From Paenarthrobacter sp. PH39-S1 (lineage in GTDB: Bacteria; Actinomycetota; Actinomycetes; Actinomycetales; Micrococcaceae), in NCBI RefSeq assembly GCF_030063245.1, contig NZ_JASISR010000009.1, positions 62,001-126,000 on the forward strand: 64,000 bases of DNA. The letters are read 5' to 3'. The notes under the pieces were generated by a model, which worked only from the letters and a program-made list of their open reading frames with translations, was not told where the DNA came from and did not search any database. Positions within the stretch are counted from its first letter, which is position 1, and the number at the start of each line of letters is the position of its first letter. The position numbers and the translations under genes are program-made. Below, one piece after another: positions 47,909 through 56,019 of this stretch.

Positions 47909-47969
47909 GGTGCGTTGCTTTCGGAGCTGCCTCCCGCACTCTTCTCCGGGATGGGTTCCGTGCTACATG

Positions 47970-48839
47970 TCATCGCTTCTCCTTCCGCCATCGGGGCCAC
48001 TGCGGCATCCCGGCGCCCTTCCATGTAGCGACCAAGGAAGTGGTCCATTTGGCTCCAGCGAAGAGACCATAGGTAACCACGCAGAGACCGCTGACCATGG
48101 CCAGCCAGCGTCCGATTCCGAGCCATACGCTGCCGTCTACGTCAGTAGCCCACTGCACCCCCGCGAAGAGGCCGGCGCTGACCATCCAGAACCCAGCGAC
48201 GACGGTTGCCACTGGAAGGAGTGTCAGGAACATCGAGGCAGCCGCCGACCAGAGCTGGCGATCGGCCAGTCTGGCGGTGCCTGCCATGATCAGCTCGGCT
48301 CGTTCATTCGCAGCGGCCAGGCTGGCAGTGATGACCTGGGACGCTTCGCCGGCGATCTCGCCGACTGCCTTTTCAATCTGCTGGCTGGCGCGCTTTTCCA
48401 TGCGCTGCAGAGCCACTCCGGCATTGCTGGTGAAAGCCCTGTTCTCGTCAGCCTGCAGCTGGAGCCTTTCAATCGCCGATATCATGCCCTGCCGGTTCCT
48501 CTGCGTCTCGAGGATCAAGCTCTTCGAGGCGGCGCTGAAGTTCTTTCCGTCGAGACTGCGCGAGAAGTCGATGAGCGTCTTCTCGATCTCGCTCAACCTG
48601 TTCTCGATGCTCGCGATCGGCCGCGACATGCTGGCGGAGGGCTGTGAGGTCAGCGGCAGGGCCTTCCGCAGTTCGTCCCTGACCGTCTCCTCGATGACGG
48701 TCTGCAGATACGCCTTCAGCCCGTTCACGGCCTTCGTCTGCGCGTTCACCGCGGCGATGACTTCTGCGTTCGACGGCTCCGACGGAGTCGACGGTGTCGA
48801 GTTCTGCTGCTCCTGACGGAGCTGATCCGCGAGTCCCAT
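47970..48839 (-). CDS. MobB-like membrane mobilization protein nested in the relaxase gene
   Basis: A 289-residue protein: a helical coiled-coil N-terminal half (about 25-200, AVNAQTKAVNGLKAYLQTVI ... IENRLSEIEKTLIDFSRSLD) and two membrane helices near 205-232 and 240-262, then a short basic tail. The ATG at 48839 lies inside the relaxase gene in another frame, so the two overlap by 371 bases, like mobB within mobA in ColE1. Probably anchors the relaxosome at the membrane. The longer open frame to 49187 is antisense-like noise rich in Ser and Pro. Confidence 0.72.
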   Translation of the reverse strand: MGLADQLRQEQQNSTPSTPSEPSNAEVIAAVNAQTKAVNGLKAYLQTVIEETVRDELRKALPLTSQPSASMSRPIASIENRLSEIEKTLIDFSRSLDGKNFSAASKSLILETQRNRQGMISAIERLQLQADENRAFTSNAGVALQRMEKRASQQIEKAVGEIAGEASQVITASLAAANERAELIMAGTARLADRQLWSAAASMFLTLLPVATVVAGFWMVSAGLFAGVQWATDVDGSVWLGIGRWLAMVSGLCVVTYGLFAGAKWTTSLVATWKGAGMPQWPRWRKEKR

Positions 48840-49674
48840 GAGTGGTGCCCTTCTGTTGGTTCTGCTGGTGGATGTCGAAGATGCCGGCGGCCCCTCCGGC
48901 GGTGAACTCCGGCGTAAGTGCCGAGGCCTTCTTGCGCCCGAGCTTCCCGTTGCCGGAGCGCCGCGTCTTATAGCTCCACCCGTCGCGATGGGTGACGGCG
49001 AGCGTGATGCCGTGCTCTTCGAGCACCTGCTCAAATGCCTGTTGATCGACCGAGCGGGGGTCGGAAAGGGCGATGTAGACCTTGTCGCCGAGGGTCTGTT
49101 CGAACCCTCCGGGCGTGAAGGCCTCGCGCCGGAGCTCCCAGTCGGGTTTGGGCTGCTCGGGGTCGGGAAGCACTCGCAGCCCCTCATCGCGCATGAGATC
49201 GTCGTTCAGCTGGCGCAGCCCGTGCTTCCAACTGGTGTAGCGCTGGATAGACCTACCCGTGAGGTTGTCGTGATTGGCCACGAGAATGTGCGCATGCCCG
49301 TGACCACCTGCTGAATCCGCGTGCACCACGATGAGGTAGTCAGCGGTATGCATCCGCTCAGCGAGCTTGACCGCGACGTCCAGAACACGTTTCAGATCGT
49401 CCGGGTCGGTGACATCGAACTCGTCGGGAGCGAATGCGAGGACATAGGACTGGAGCTCGACCTTGCGGCCATGAACTGCGGCCATCATCTCGGTTCGTTC
49501 GATGAACGCGGCCGGAGCAGCTCCGTGGTCGCCAGCGACAGAGATCGCGAACGCCGCCGCACGGGTCTGACCGGTTTCGATGAGTTCGGCACGCCGCTCC
49601 CTCGAGTTCCCGAAGAGGACGTAGTTCACGGCCCCTGCGGCATCACGGGAAGACCGGACATTGACCGTGCTCAT
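48469..49674 (-). CDS. mobA: Relaxase (MobA-type HUH nuclease)
   Basis: A 401-residue relaxase that nicks the transfer origin. The three-His motif is HADSAGGHGHAHILVANHD with H118, H125, H127 and H129; the N-terminal AVNYVLFG... Tyr18 is a candidate nicking tyrosine. After residue 275 the protein is charged and low in complexity, and this part overlaps mobB, so one of the two frames may be weakly constrained there. ATG 49674 overlaps the mobC stop (ATGA). Confidence 0.85.
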   Translation of the reverse strand: MSTVNVRSSRDAAGAVNYVLFGNSRERRAELIETGQTRAAAFAISVAGDHGAAPAAFIERTEMMAAVHGRKVELQSYVLAFAPDEFDVTDPDDLKRVLDVAVKLAERMHTADYLIVVHADSAGGHGHAHILVANHDNLTGRSIQRYTSWKHGLRQLNDDLMRDEGLRVLPDPEQPKPDWELRREAFTPGGFEQTLGDKVYIALSDPRSVDQQAFEQVLEEHGITLAVTHRDGWSYKTRRSGNGKLGRKKASALTPEFTAGGAAGIFDIHQQNQQKGTTHGTRGSAPSGAAELDTVDSVGAVERRSHRRGERADEGRERAEGVSADRHRGDGQGRTAEGPAADLTALRQHVAADREHREQVERDREDAHRLLAQSRRKELQRRLEELDPRDAEEPAGHDIGD

Positions 49675-50342
49675 GACGCCGTCCGATCCCCGAGGGAAGT
49701 GCGCACGTCATTGACCGCGACCCGCACCTGGCGGAGCAAAGCCTCATCGACCGCCGGGACGTCTCCAGAGTGGACAGCCCGGAGGACCTGATTGAGATTC
49801 TGACCGACCCTGCGGAGCTGTTCCACAGCCGTCACTAGCTCCGGCTGAGGGGACCCTTGGGCCGCGAGATGCATCCGTGAAACCTCATCCCTGCGGGCGT
49901 CGAGAGCGTCAAGGACGACCCCGCGCACCCACGCACTCGGCTTGACGCCGAGCACGTGGGCACGGAGACGGATCGCTTCGCGCTCCGTCTCCGTGAGCCG
50001 TACGTCCAACGAGACCCGGCGACGCTCACGGGTGGTCTCATTGGACGTACGGCTGTGCCTACGCGGGAGGGACAAGGGATGCAGGCCAGCAGGGTCTTTG
50101 TCGGACATTTCGCTGGCGCTCATGTCTTCCAAATACCGCTGGCCCTCGTCCTCGGTCGCTTCGCTCCCTGCGGGCGAGGGGATGGGGAGAACCGCTTCGC
50201 GGTCGTTGGGAGCGTCAGGGGAACGCTCCGGGAACTCACTCTTGAGGAGGGCAAGCTGCTCCTCTACGAACAGCCTGGCTTCCAGGCGTCCGCCAGTCAT
50301 TCGACCGGCCTCCAGTGCAGCTTTGAAATCGTCGGCAGACAT
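49671..50342 (-). CDS. mobC: MobC-like relaxosome protein
   Basis: A 223-residue protein. The middle (108-150, RRVSLDVRLTETEREAIRLRAHVLGVKPSAWVRGVV) is a ribbon-helix-helix-type DNA-binding segment, and the C-terminal VEQLRRVGQNLNQVLRAVHSG is the MobC signature. It probably opens the transfer origin for MobA. It starts on the last bases of the 65-aa ORF and overlaps mobA by four bases. Confidence 0.85.
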   Translation of the reverse strand: MSADDFKAALEAGRMTGGRLEARLFVEEQLALLKSEFPERSPDAPNDREAVLPIPSPAGSEATEDEGQRYLEDMSASEMSDKDPAGLHPLSLPRRHSRTSNETTRERRRVSLDVRLTETEREAIRLRAHVLGVKPSAWVRGVVLDALDARRDEVSRMHLAAQGSPQPELVTAVEQLRRVGQNLNQVLRAVHSGDVPAVDEALLRQVRVAVNDVRTSLGDRTAS

Positions 50343-50539
50343 CAGGCACCACCACTCAGGATGGCGGCCAGCCGGTCACGCTGGGACTGGCTCAGTGGAG
50401 GGGCAGCTGCCACAATGCGGTCAATGGCAGCATCGACTTGGGGCGAGAAGGGCTTGGTAGGCGCGCGGAAGCCAGCGGCTGCATCCGTGGAGGGTTCTTT
50501 GTGGACAGTTGCTTTGCGGTCCAAAACGGCGGTGGACAT
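50342..50539 (-). CDS. Small ORF leading the mob operon
   Basis: A 65-residue product, largely helical, ending QVDAAIDRIVAAAPPLSQSQRDRLAAILSGGA. The stop overlaps the mobC ATG (ATGA), and AGGAGAATT lies just before its own start, so it is very likely translated. It may be a relaxosome accessory or excisionase-like protein. No family is recognised. The 153-base gap upstream (50540-50692) holds CCTGCA/TGCAGG and GGAAT/ATTCC inverted repeats and may include the transfer origin. Confidence 0.65.
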   Translation of the reverse strand: MSTAVLDRKATVHKEPSTDAAAGFRAPTKPFSPQVDAAIDRIVAAAPPLSQSQRDRLAAILSGGA

Positions 50540-50692
50540 AATTCTCCTGCAATACGTTCTGCAGGTAGAGGGCCTCGTGCGTCATCTCAGACGATCAAAA
50601 CGAGGAGAGCCACCAGTCGGGAATCATTCCCTAACCCTTGAGCTTGTGTTTGGGCTATCTTTGTCCGACTTTTACCCTAAGGCATTGAGTAC

Positions 50693-52222
50693 TTAATCGG
50701 CAATAGCAGACCGCCACATGATTGAGACGGAATCAGAGTTGAATGTCTTCACTCCTCTCGGATGGGGGAATAGGCGTACTTCGCATAGGACTTCAATTGT
50801 GCTCCGGCGTAAGCCCAGGTCTCCAGCGTCAAAGGCAGCCAATCGGTCCGGGGCCTCCAGCACACTGTTGTGCGATATTCCCAGCGAGAGTCGCAAACGG
50901 TCCACTTCCAAGGTATCGATAGCGGCGTTTTCGCGGTCCCTAATGCGCTTGAGATCGAAGCCTTCAATGAGTTCGTTATCGTAATCGCGCTGGGCCCGGT
51001 GAATCCGGGCTTGGTGCTCGGCGATCTCCAGCTTGATCTCTCGCATACGCGGCTCGTCGGCAGATGGCAGCAGGTCGTGGAGATCCGGCAGTTGGAGTCG
51101 CCGCCGGACGGTCTCCACAACGAAATCATCGATCTGCTCCCGTGAGCGCATGACGTGCCCCTCGCACCGATACCGCTGGCTGTGTGTTTTTACCGGCTTG
51201 TCGCACACCCCGCATCGATACAAGCCCGAGCCAAGATGTTTCCTGTCCGTTCCCACCCGGTTCGTGACGCGCGCCGGGTCGTCGAGCCTGTCCTGCACCG
51301 CCTCCCACGCGTCGAGATCTACGATGCGGTTCCAGGTGCCGAGGATCGGCTCGCCGTGATCGTCACGGAGGATCTGCGCCCGCCAGGATCGCCGCCTATC
51401 ACCATTGGCGAGGACTTCCTTCGGGGTGTACGTGCTGTATCCGGCGTAGCGCGGGTTTCGCAGAATGCCCATGATGGTTGACGACACCCAAGGGCTGTCG
51501 TCTGGAACAGGACGTGGCTCAAGACCGTCTCCGGCGCGACGTACATTGCGCTCGATCATCAAGGACCTGTTGTGACGGGGGAGGGGCGGTATGGAAGGAA
51601 GGTTTTCACTCTCGCCGCCGGACAAAGCTGCCGCGATCGCCCGCAACGATGCCCCCGAGGAGAACGCGGCGTAGATCTTCCTGACGGCTTCCGCCTCGTG
51701 CTCGATTACGTCGCCGTTACTGGCGTAGCCGAGCGGACGTACTCCCTTCGGAGGTCTCCCTTGCTCGGCGCGTTGGCGTTGCGCTCGTGACTGTCGTTCC
51801 GCCTTGACCTCAATCTCGTTACGGGCGATCGCCGAAAACATGTCGGCAGATAGACGGCCGGCCGCCGTCGTGCAGTCAATGTCGGATCCCTTGGCAAATG
51901 TCAGCAGGACATGGTCGCGCTGGGCTGCCTCGATGATCCGCACACCGTCTGCGCGGTTGCGTTCCAGACGGGGCCACTCCTGGGCGACAACGACGTCGAT
52001 GAGACCCGAACCGATGTCTTTGAGGAGCCTTTCAAACGCCGGTCGCTTCTTGTGCCCCTTTCCGGAGATATCGTTGTCCTCGTAAACACCGACGGGGGCC
52101 CACTGTCGGGCTGCGATGAGTGCTTCGGCGTCCTCACGGTGCCGGTCGACGCCGAGGCGTGTGTTCTCGCGGTCCTGGGAGATGCGCAGGTAGGTGGCCG
52201 CACGGCGCTGTTCGGAGCTCAT
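50693..52222 (-). CDS. Large serine recombinase (integrase)
   Basis: A 509-residue serine integrase. Catalytic Ser15 is in TYLRISQDREN; DISGKGHKKRPAFERLLKDI and WPRLERNRAD follow in the N-terminal domain. A recombinase domain (about 165-290, ending ILRNPRYAGYSTYTPKEV) precedes a zinc ribbon (C337, C340, C353, H356) and a coiled coil (about 395-450). It should integrate and excise the element at short att sites, which usually flank the int gene; I could not identify them by eye. ATG at 52222. Confidence 0.93.
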   Translation of the reverse strand: MSSEQRRAATYLRISQDRENTRLGVDRHREDAEALIAARQWAPVGVYEDNDISGKGHKKRPAFERLLKDIGSGLIDVVVAQEWPRLERNRADGVRIIEAAQRDHVLLTFAKGSDIDCTTAAGRLSADMFSAIARNEIEVKAERQSRAQRQRAEQGRPPKGVRPLGYASNGDVIEHEAEAVRKIYAAFSSGASLRAIAAALSGGESENLPSIPPLPRHNRSLMIERNVRRAGDGLEPRPVPDDSPWVSSTIMGILRNPRYAGYSTYTPKEVLANGDRRRSWRAQILRDDHGEPILGTWNRIVDLDAWEAVQDRLDDPARVTNRVGTDRKHLGSGLYRCGVCDKPVKTHSQRYRCEGHVMRSREQIDDFVVETVRRRLQLPDLHDLLPSADEPRMREIKLEIAEHQARIHRAQRDYDNELIEGFDLKRIRDRENAAIDTLEVDRLRLSLGISHNSVLEAPDRLAAFDAGDLGLRRSTIEVLCEVRLFPHPRGVKTFNSDSVSIMWRSAIAD

Positions 52223-52384
52223 ACAGAAAAAGGTACCCCTTACTTGGCTACTGAACTTAACGGCATTTCGGGCTCCGGTTGACGGTTTACCTCGTGGAAG
52301 TTTTCCGAGTCGTTGAATAGCCGTTCTCCGCCGTGTCCGGACGGGCCCTGACTTGGCCCTCCGGACATGGCGGGGACCGTCAGC

Positions 52385-52620
52385 TCATTGCTGGGTAGAG
52401 ATGACCCCGGGGGCCTTCCCGTTTCGTTGCCACCAGTTGCTTGACCGTACTGCGTACGGGTCGCGTGGGGCGGCTCTGCGGGCGTTTACGTATCCTCCGT
52501 GCTGCCGGCGACGTCCGCCAGAACGGCGATGTTGCGGGCTGCGTTGACATCCGCGTCGAGTACCAGGCCGCAGCCTTCACAATCGAATGTTCGATGTCGA
52601 GTGTCGGCTTCGTCGACACG
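52385..52620 (-). pseudogene. Remnant of a TnpB (IS200/IS605-type) gene
   Basis: On the minus strand 52617-52486 reads VDEADTRHRTFDCEGCGL then VLDADVNAARNIAVLADV, which is the TnpB zinc finger second half and the RuvC-III motif DADVNAARNI. It stops after EDT at 52486, and the next frame continues NARRAAPRDPYAV to 52385, which fits a frameshifted tail. Everything before the zinc finger is missing. Confidence 0.8.
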
Positions 52621-52661
52621 TTGTCAGCGAAATCATGCCGCCAACGTCACTAACGCTAACG

Positions 52662-52684
52662 TCATTACGTCACTGACGTAATGA
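52662..52684. repeat. 23-bp palindrome TCATTACGTCA-c-TGACGTAATGA
   Basis: Two perfect 11-bp arms around one base. Just before are TCACTAACGC and AACGTC motifs that partly repeat an arm. It lies where TnpB similarity ends and 122 bases before the first repeated-motif gene. It could be an operator or a partition-like site. Confidence 0.8.
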
Positions 52685-52760
52685 CGAAACTAAATTCACC
52701 CAGGTAAAACATCCCTGATGCAGTGATGTCGACCATCGTCGAGGTCCTCGGCGGTTGTCG

Positions 52761-52797
52761 CCCTCTCTGGAACGATGGACGCAACGGGCAGAGAGGG
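52761..52797 (+). promoter_or_regulatory. Leader hairpin before repeated-motif gene 1
   Basis: CCCTCTCTG (52761-52769) and CAGAGAGGG (52789-52797) form a 9-bp stem with a 19-base loop, ending 8 bases before ATG 52806 and covering the ribosome binding region. The same structure precedes the paralogue at 57579, so it is probably functional. Confidence 0.6.
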
Positions 52798-52805
52798 GCG
52801 AGCCA

Positions 52806-53144
52806 ATGTCCGCTGGTGGTGAGGGAACCCGGGCCTCCAGGGAACGAACCATTCGACGGATACGGAGGGGAATCGGGGCGGTCCAGTTGCGGGTCGCCTT
52901 GGACATGCCACGGGGACGTCAGACGCCAGACGCGGTGGTTCGACTGGCCCAGAGAACGCCGCCGCCGCTGCCGTCACCCATGCAGGCTCTCAGGTCGTCA
53001 AGGGGCAAGTATCAGCTCGATCCGGCGTCCCGGCGAGAGGTGGCTCGCATTCTGCGCGATGGCATCCGGGCCGCGCAATTGAGGGTTGCCCTGGGCCAGC
53101 AGCGGGGTCGGACGACTCCCGCTGCCGCGAAACGACTGGCTTAG
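52806..53144 (+). CDS. Repeated-motif protein 1 (two copies of an unnamed motif)
   Basis: A 112-residue basic protein with two copies of a 33-35 residue motif: IRRGIGAVQLRVALDMPRGR and QTPDAVVRLAQ (about 15-47), then LRDGIRAAQLRVALGQQRGR and TTPAAAKRLA (about 79-112). Proline-rich PPPLPSP and DPASRREV link them. A paralogue is at 57579 and related motifs are at 55264 and 58671. ATG 52806 is chosen because both paralogues share this start and the upstream hairpin. No known family is recognised; helices with positive faces suggest nucleic-acid or protein binding. Confidence 0.6.
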   Translation: MSAGGEGTRASRERTIRRIRRGIGAVQLRVALDMPRGRQTPDAVVRLAQRTPPPLPSPMQALRSSRGKYQLDPASRREVARILRDGIRAAQLRVALGQQRGRTTPAAAKRLA

Positions 53145-53199
53145 AGTCAGTTCCCGACATTGATGTAGGCCCTCGCTGTTGACGACTTTACAATGCCCA

Positions 53200-53997
53200 C
53201 TATCCGCCAATAAGGCGCACGACTTCGGCCGATTCCATGTAGGCCTCCTCGAAAAGTCCAAGTCCTTCCCCGAATCCAAGAGAGGCAACGTGAGTGTTCA
53301 AGAAGGACTCCCGCTCAGCCAGTGTGGCGGGCCCAAGTAGCAGCCGGCTTCCAACCTCACGGGATCTGGCTAGAGGACTCCGGGCCAGAGAACGGCCAGC
53401 GACCACGATACTGATTCCGGCTCGGGCTCCGTCCCTAGCTAATTCGTCGACAACGGCGTAGGGACAATCTGGGTGGTCGAAGTATGAGCCGCCCCTGGTC
53501 CGGTCTCTGTAAAGTGCGTCGATTTCGTCTATAAGCACGACGGCGGACATGGGCCGCCACACGGGCGGTGCGATTCCCAGCAGGGGGGAGAGGTTGAGTC
53601 TGAGAGGGCTGCGGCGCTGTTCCTCAGTGAGAAATGAATCTTCGTAGTCTTGGATCTGTTTCAGCGCTGACCTCATGGACTCCCGCAGATCTAATAGGAG
53701 TTCGCACGCGCTGCTCGGGTCCGACGCGGAGGCTTTGAGCCCGCGGGGTGGGTTGGCCGGACCACTGAGATAGGCGTAGACATCGAGATGCCCGGAGGCC
53801 TGCGAAACCAACTTGGTGAGCAATGTCGTCTTCCCTGAGCCGGGAGGGCCTTGGACCGACAACTTTCCTGGTTCCGGTTGGCACTTCCAGCTGATCGGTG
53901 TTCCGGCTGTCCCCGTACCCAACTGAAGTCGGATGTCCCTGGAGGCGACGATGTCCGCCCCGTTACGGGGATAGGGAATTCTGGCGGCGGACTTCAT
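53200..53997 (-). CDS. Small FtsK/TraB-like P-loop ATPase
   Basis: A 265-residue ATPase. Walker A QGPPGSGKTTL is near residues 49-57 and Walker B SAVVLIDEIDALYRD near 150-160. ELARDGARAGISIVVAGRSLARS (about 185-207) resembles the FtsK/conjugative ATPase segment after Walker B. There is no membrane part and no C-terminal DNA-reading domain, so it is a minimal motor or a remnant of a conjugation ATPase. AGGAGACCC before ATG 53997 is a strong ribosome binding site, which argues for a functional gene. Confidence 0.65.
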   Translation of the reverse strand: MKSAARIPYPRNGADIVASRDIRLQLGTGTAGTPISWKCQPEPGKLSVQGPPGSGKTTLLTKLVSQASGHLDVYAYLSGPANPPRGLKASASDPSSACELLLDLRESMRSALKQIQDYEDSFLTEEQRRSPLRLNLSPLLGIAPPVWRPMSAVVLIDEIDALYRDRTRGGSYFDHPDCPYAVVDELARDGARAGISIVVAGRSLARSPLARSREVGSRLLLGPATLAERESFLNTHVASLGFGEGLGLFEEAYMESAEVVRLIGG

Positions 53998-54794
53998 CTT
54001 GGGTCTCCTGTTTTTCTGCTCGATGCCAATGACATGAAGATAACCTTGGGGGATGGCAACGGCGCGCTTCGTGACGCCGACGAATTCACCGGCGTAAGTA
54101 AAGCGAATTATGGCCGTAGACCAGCCGTTGTGGTGGCGTAGAACCGAGACGTTCAGACGGGCAGAAGCTGTGCGTACCGGCCTCCACTAGCTGGTTCATG
54201 AGCAGTTCTGGCCTGTTATTGGGCCGCTATGTGGCCCTTCGGAAATATTAAGCACCCGGTGCGCGTGACCTTATTTGTGGACGAAGCGACGGATGTGCTC
54301 GTGACGTAGGAGTCCGACGACGGACACCACCTCAAGCCGAATTCGGCATAGCCGAGGAGTACGCCAAGCAGTTCCGAAACAGAAGCGTTGGCGCTTCTTG
54401 GGGTCAACATCCGCGGGCACGCTGCGTCTATGTTTACCTGAACCCGGTCAGGGCCCGGACGCCGTCCGAAGGGGTACCGAACTCGTGGCCGTTGGCGTCA
54501 ACCACGTGCGCATTTGACTTCACGCGCGTGCGACACACCCACGGGATCGATCAAAAATTCGAAATAGCCGGACGCGCGATTCTTTTGGTTTACCAGCGGA
54601 ATAAGGCGTGATGTAGCAGTGCCGTAGGTTCATGGCTTGAAGCGGTTTTTCCACTGGTAAACGAATATAAACCGCACGTCCGGCCTATTCTTCATACGAA
54701 CAGGCACTTGTTTTGGGTACCGAAGCAAGCCCTCCGAGGTGGCTATGGTTTTGGCTATGCAAGAAACTCCCGCAGCCAACACCTGGAGTGAAAA
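53998..54794. other. Gap of about 800 bases with one large inverted repeat
   Basis: No convincing gene is seen. Bases 54240-54480 have codon-like stretches interrupted by stops in every frame and may be a decayed gene. The inverted repeat at 54561-54692 is listed separately. The promoter of the EspR-like gene should be at the right end. Confidence 0.6.
54561..54692. repeat. 132-bp element with imperfect inverted repeats of about 40 bp
   Basis: The left arm (54561-54599) has ATAGCCGGACG and GGTTTACCAGCGG; the right arm (54651-54692) has CCACTGGTAAAC and CGTCCGGCCTATTC in inverted order. About 30 of 40 positions match, with a 51-base centre. It could be a MITE, a recombination site or a long RNA hairpin. 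Confidence 0.7.
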
Positions 54795-55271
54795 ATGAGC
54801 AACTTAGATCTCTCCCCTCAGCGTATAGCCGGGCTGCGACGAGCGGAAACGCTTGCCAGGAAGGTCAATCTTCTGCTGGACACCATCATGACCGAAGCGG
54901 GAACCCCCTTCGACTATTCGGCGATCAGAGACGCTGCGCAGGAAGCCGGCTACTACATCTCGCGGACGAGATGGTCCCTGCTCAAATCAGGCAAAGAACA
55001 GATGATTCCGGACGAGGTACTCCGCGCCCTTGCCGCTGCCTTTAATGTACCTCCGCAATACCTGCTCCAAGAAGACGGGGAACTGCCCTCTCTTGTGAAA
55101 GCCAATCTTGAACACATCCGCATAAGGAGGCGTGCCGAGGTACGAGACTTCGCCGCCCAAGCCCTGAGGCCAGTGGACCCTGAAGCGTTCCGGGCGGTAG
55201 CCAAGATCCTAGATGAGGACGCCCGAGACCTAACCGGCCGGCGTGAACATGGGGAGTGGCGCGATGAATAA
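54795..55271 (+). CDS. EspR-like XRE-family HTH regulator
   Basis: A 158-residue regulator. The HTH region is about 24-90 (LLDTIMTEAGTPFDYSAIRD ... YYISRTRWSLLKSGKEQMIP), followed by ALAAAFNVPPQYLL and a C-terminal dimerisation helix pair. Spacing and wording resemble EspR of Mycobacterium, a nucleoid-associated regulator with a non-standard HTH. ATG 54795 has GGAGTGAAAA upstream. The stop overlaps the next gene's start by 8 bases, so they form an operon. Confidence 0.75.
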   Translation: MSNLDLSPQRIAGLRRAETLARKVNLLLDTIMTEAGTPFDYSAIRDAAQEAGYYISRTRWSLLKSGKEQMIPDEVLRALAAAFNVPPQYLLQEDGELPSLVKANLEHIRIRRRAEVRDFAAQALRPVDPEAFRAVAKILDEDARDLTGRREHGEWRDE

Positions 55272-56019
55272 TCAGCAGATGCAGGAGATCTCCGACAGGG
55301 TCTATGCTGCCCTGGAGGGGCTATCGCCCCACGATCCATGGTTGTGGACATACGTCACGGCATTGGCGTCCGTCGCTGTCCTGACCACGGCTATCGTGGT
55401 CACTGTGGTCGGACTGCGGAACCTGCGACATCAGGAGAGTGCTTCCCAGCCCACCGTGTCAAGTGACGCGAGAAATCTGCGGCGGATGCGGGACAGTGAC
55501 GCCATGACCGAATGGTGGAGACGTGCCCAGTGGGCCCTGAGTGCCACTGCCTCGACCAACGACACGATGTACTCCTATGGCATCGGAATCCTTGCGGTTC
55601 TGGCCAAGAGTGATCTGCCCGGCTCCGAGGAAAAGTCGCTGTTCGACACTGTCTGGGAACAGTCCTGCACGAAAATGCGGGACCAGGAGATCCGGTATCT
55701 TCTGGATCAACACCGGGACGCCAGCCAACAGGAGAAGGGCGGACCGCTGATTGGGCACTCTTCCAACCGAGAACTAAGCCGCCCAGGCACAGTCAACGAT
55801 CCGCCGGTATCCGGAGAGAATGGAAGCAGCGAGTACGGATTACATGGGTACCCCCGAGCTGACAATCCGACGCGCAAGGAACAGGTGTTCGCAATGCTGC
55901 GCCGGGAAATCCTCGCTGCCCGATTGAAGGTTACCCTCGATGAGCAGTTGGACCGTGAGACGTCCCCGACGGTGAAGGCTCTGGCCCAGATGAAGCTGCA
56001 GCCGATCGTCAGGCCGTAA
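55264..56019 (+). CDS. Single-span membrane protein ending in the repeated motif (protein 2)
   Basis: A 251-residue protein with one membrane helix (about 27-48, YVTALASVAVLTTAIVVTVVGL), a cytoplasmic helical region (70-150, rich in Trp and charged residues), a variable linker, and a C-terminal copy of the shared motif at about 213-251 (EQVFAMLRREILAARLKV then TLDEQLDRETSPTVKALAQM). It overlaps the EspR-like gene by 8 bases; GGGGAG lies before ATG 55264. Its 3' end and following DNA are duplicated at 58627 onward. No family name is known to me. Confidence 0.65.
   Translation: MNNQQMQEISDRVYAALEGLSPHDPWLWTYVTALASVAVLTTAIVVTVVGLRNLRHQESASQPTVSSDARNLRRMRDSDAMTEWWRRAQWALSATASTNDTMYSYGIGILAVLAKSDLPGSEEKSLFDTVWEQSCTKMRDQEIRYLLDQHRDASQQEKGGPLIGHSSNRELSRPGTVNDPPVSGENGSSEYGLHGYPRADNPTRKEQVFAMLRREILAARLKVTLDEQLDRETSPTVKALAQMKLQPIVRP

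Noticed and set aside
47560-48126. 188-aa minus-strand open frame covering the iteron region.
   Set aside because: It overlaps the repeats, the rep start and the MobB-like end, lacks a ribosome binding site and has a Ser/Arg-rich random composition.
52223-52384. att site of the serine integrase next to its gene.
   Set aside because: I compared this stretch and 50540-50692 by eye with the other side of the element (44600-45500) and found no convincing shared core, so no att site is annotated.
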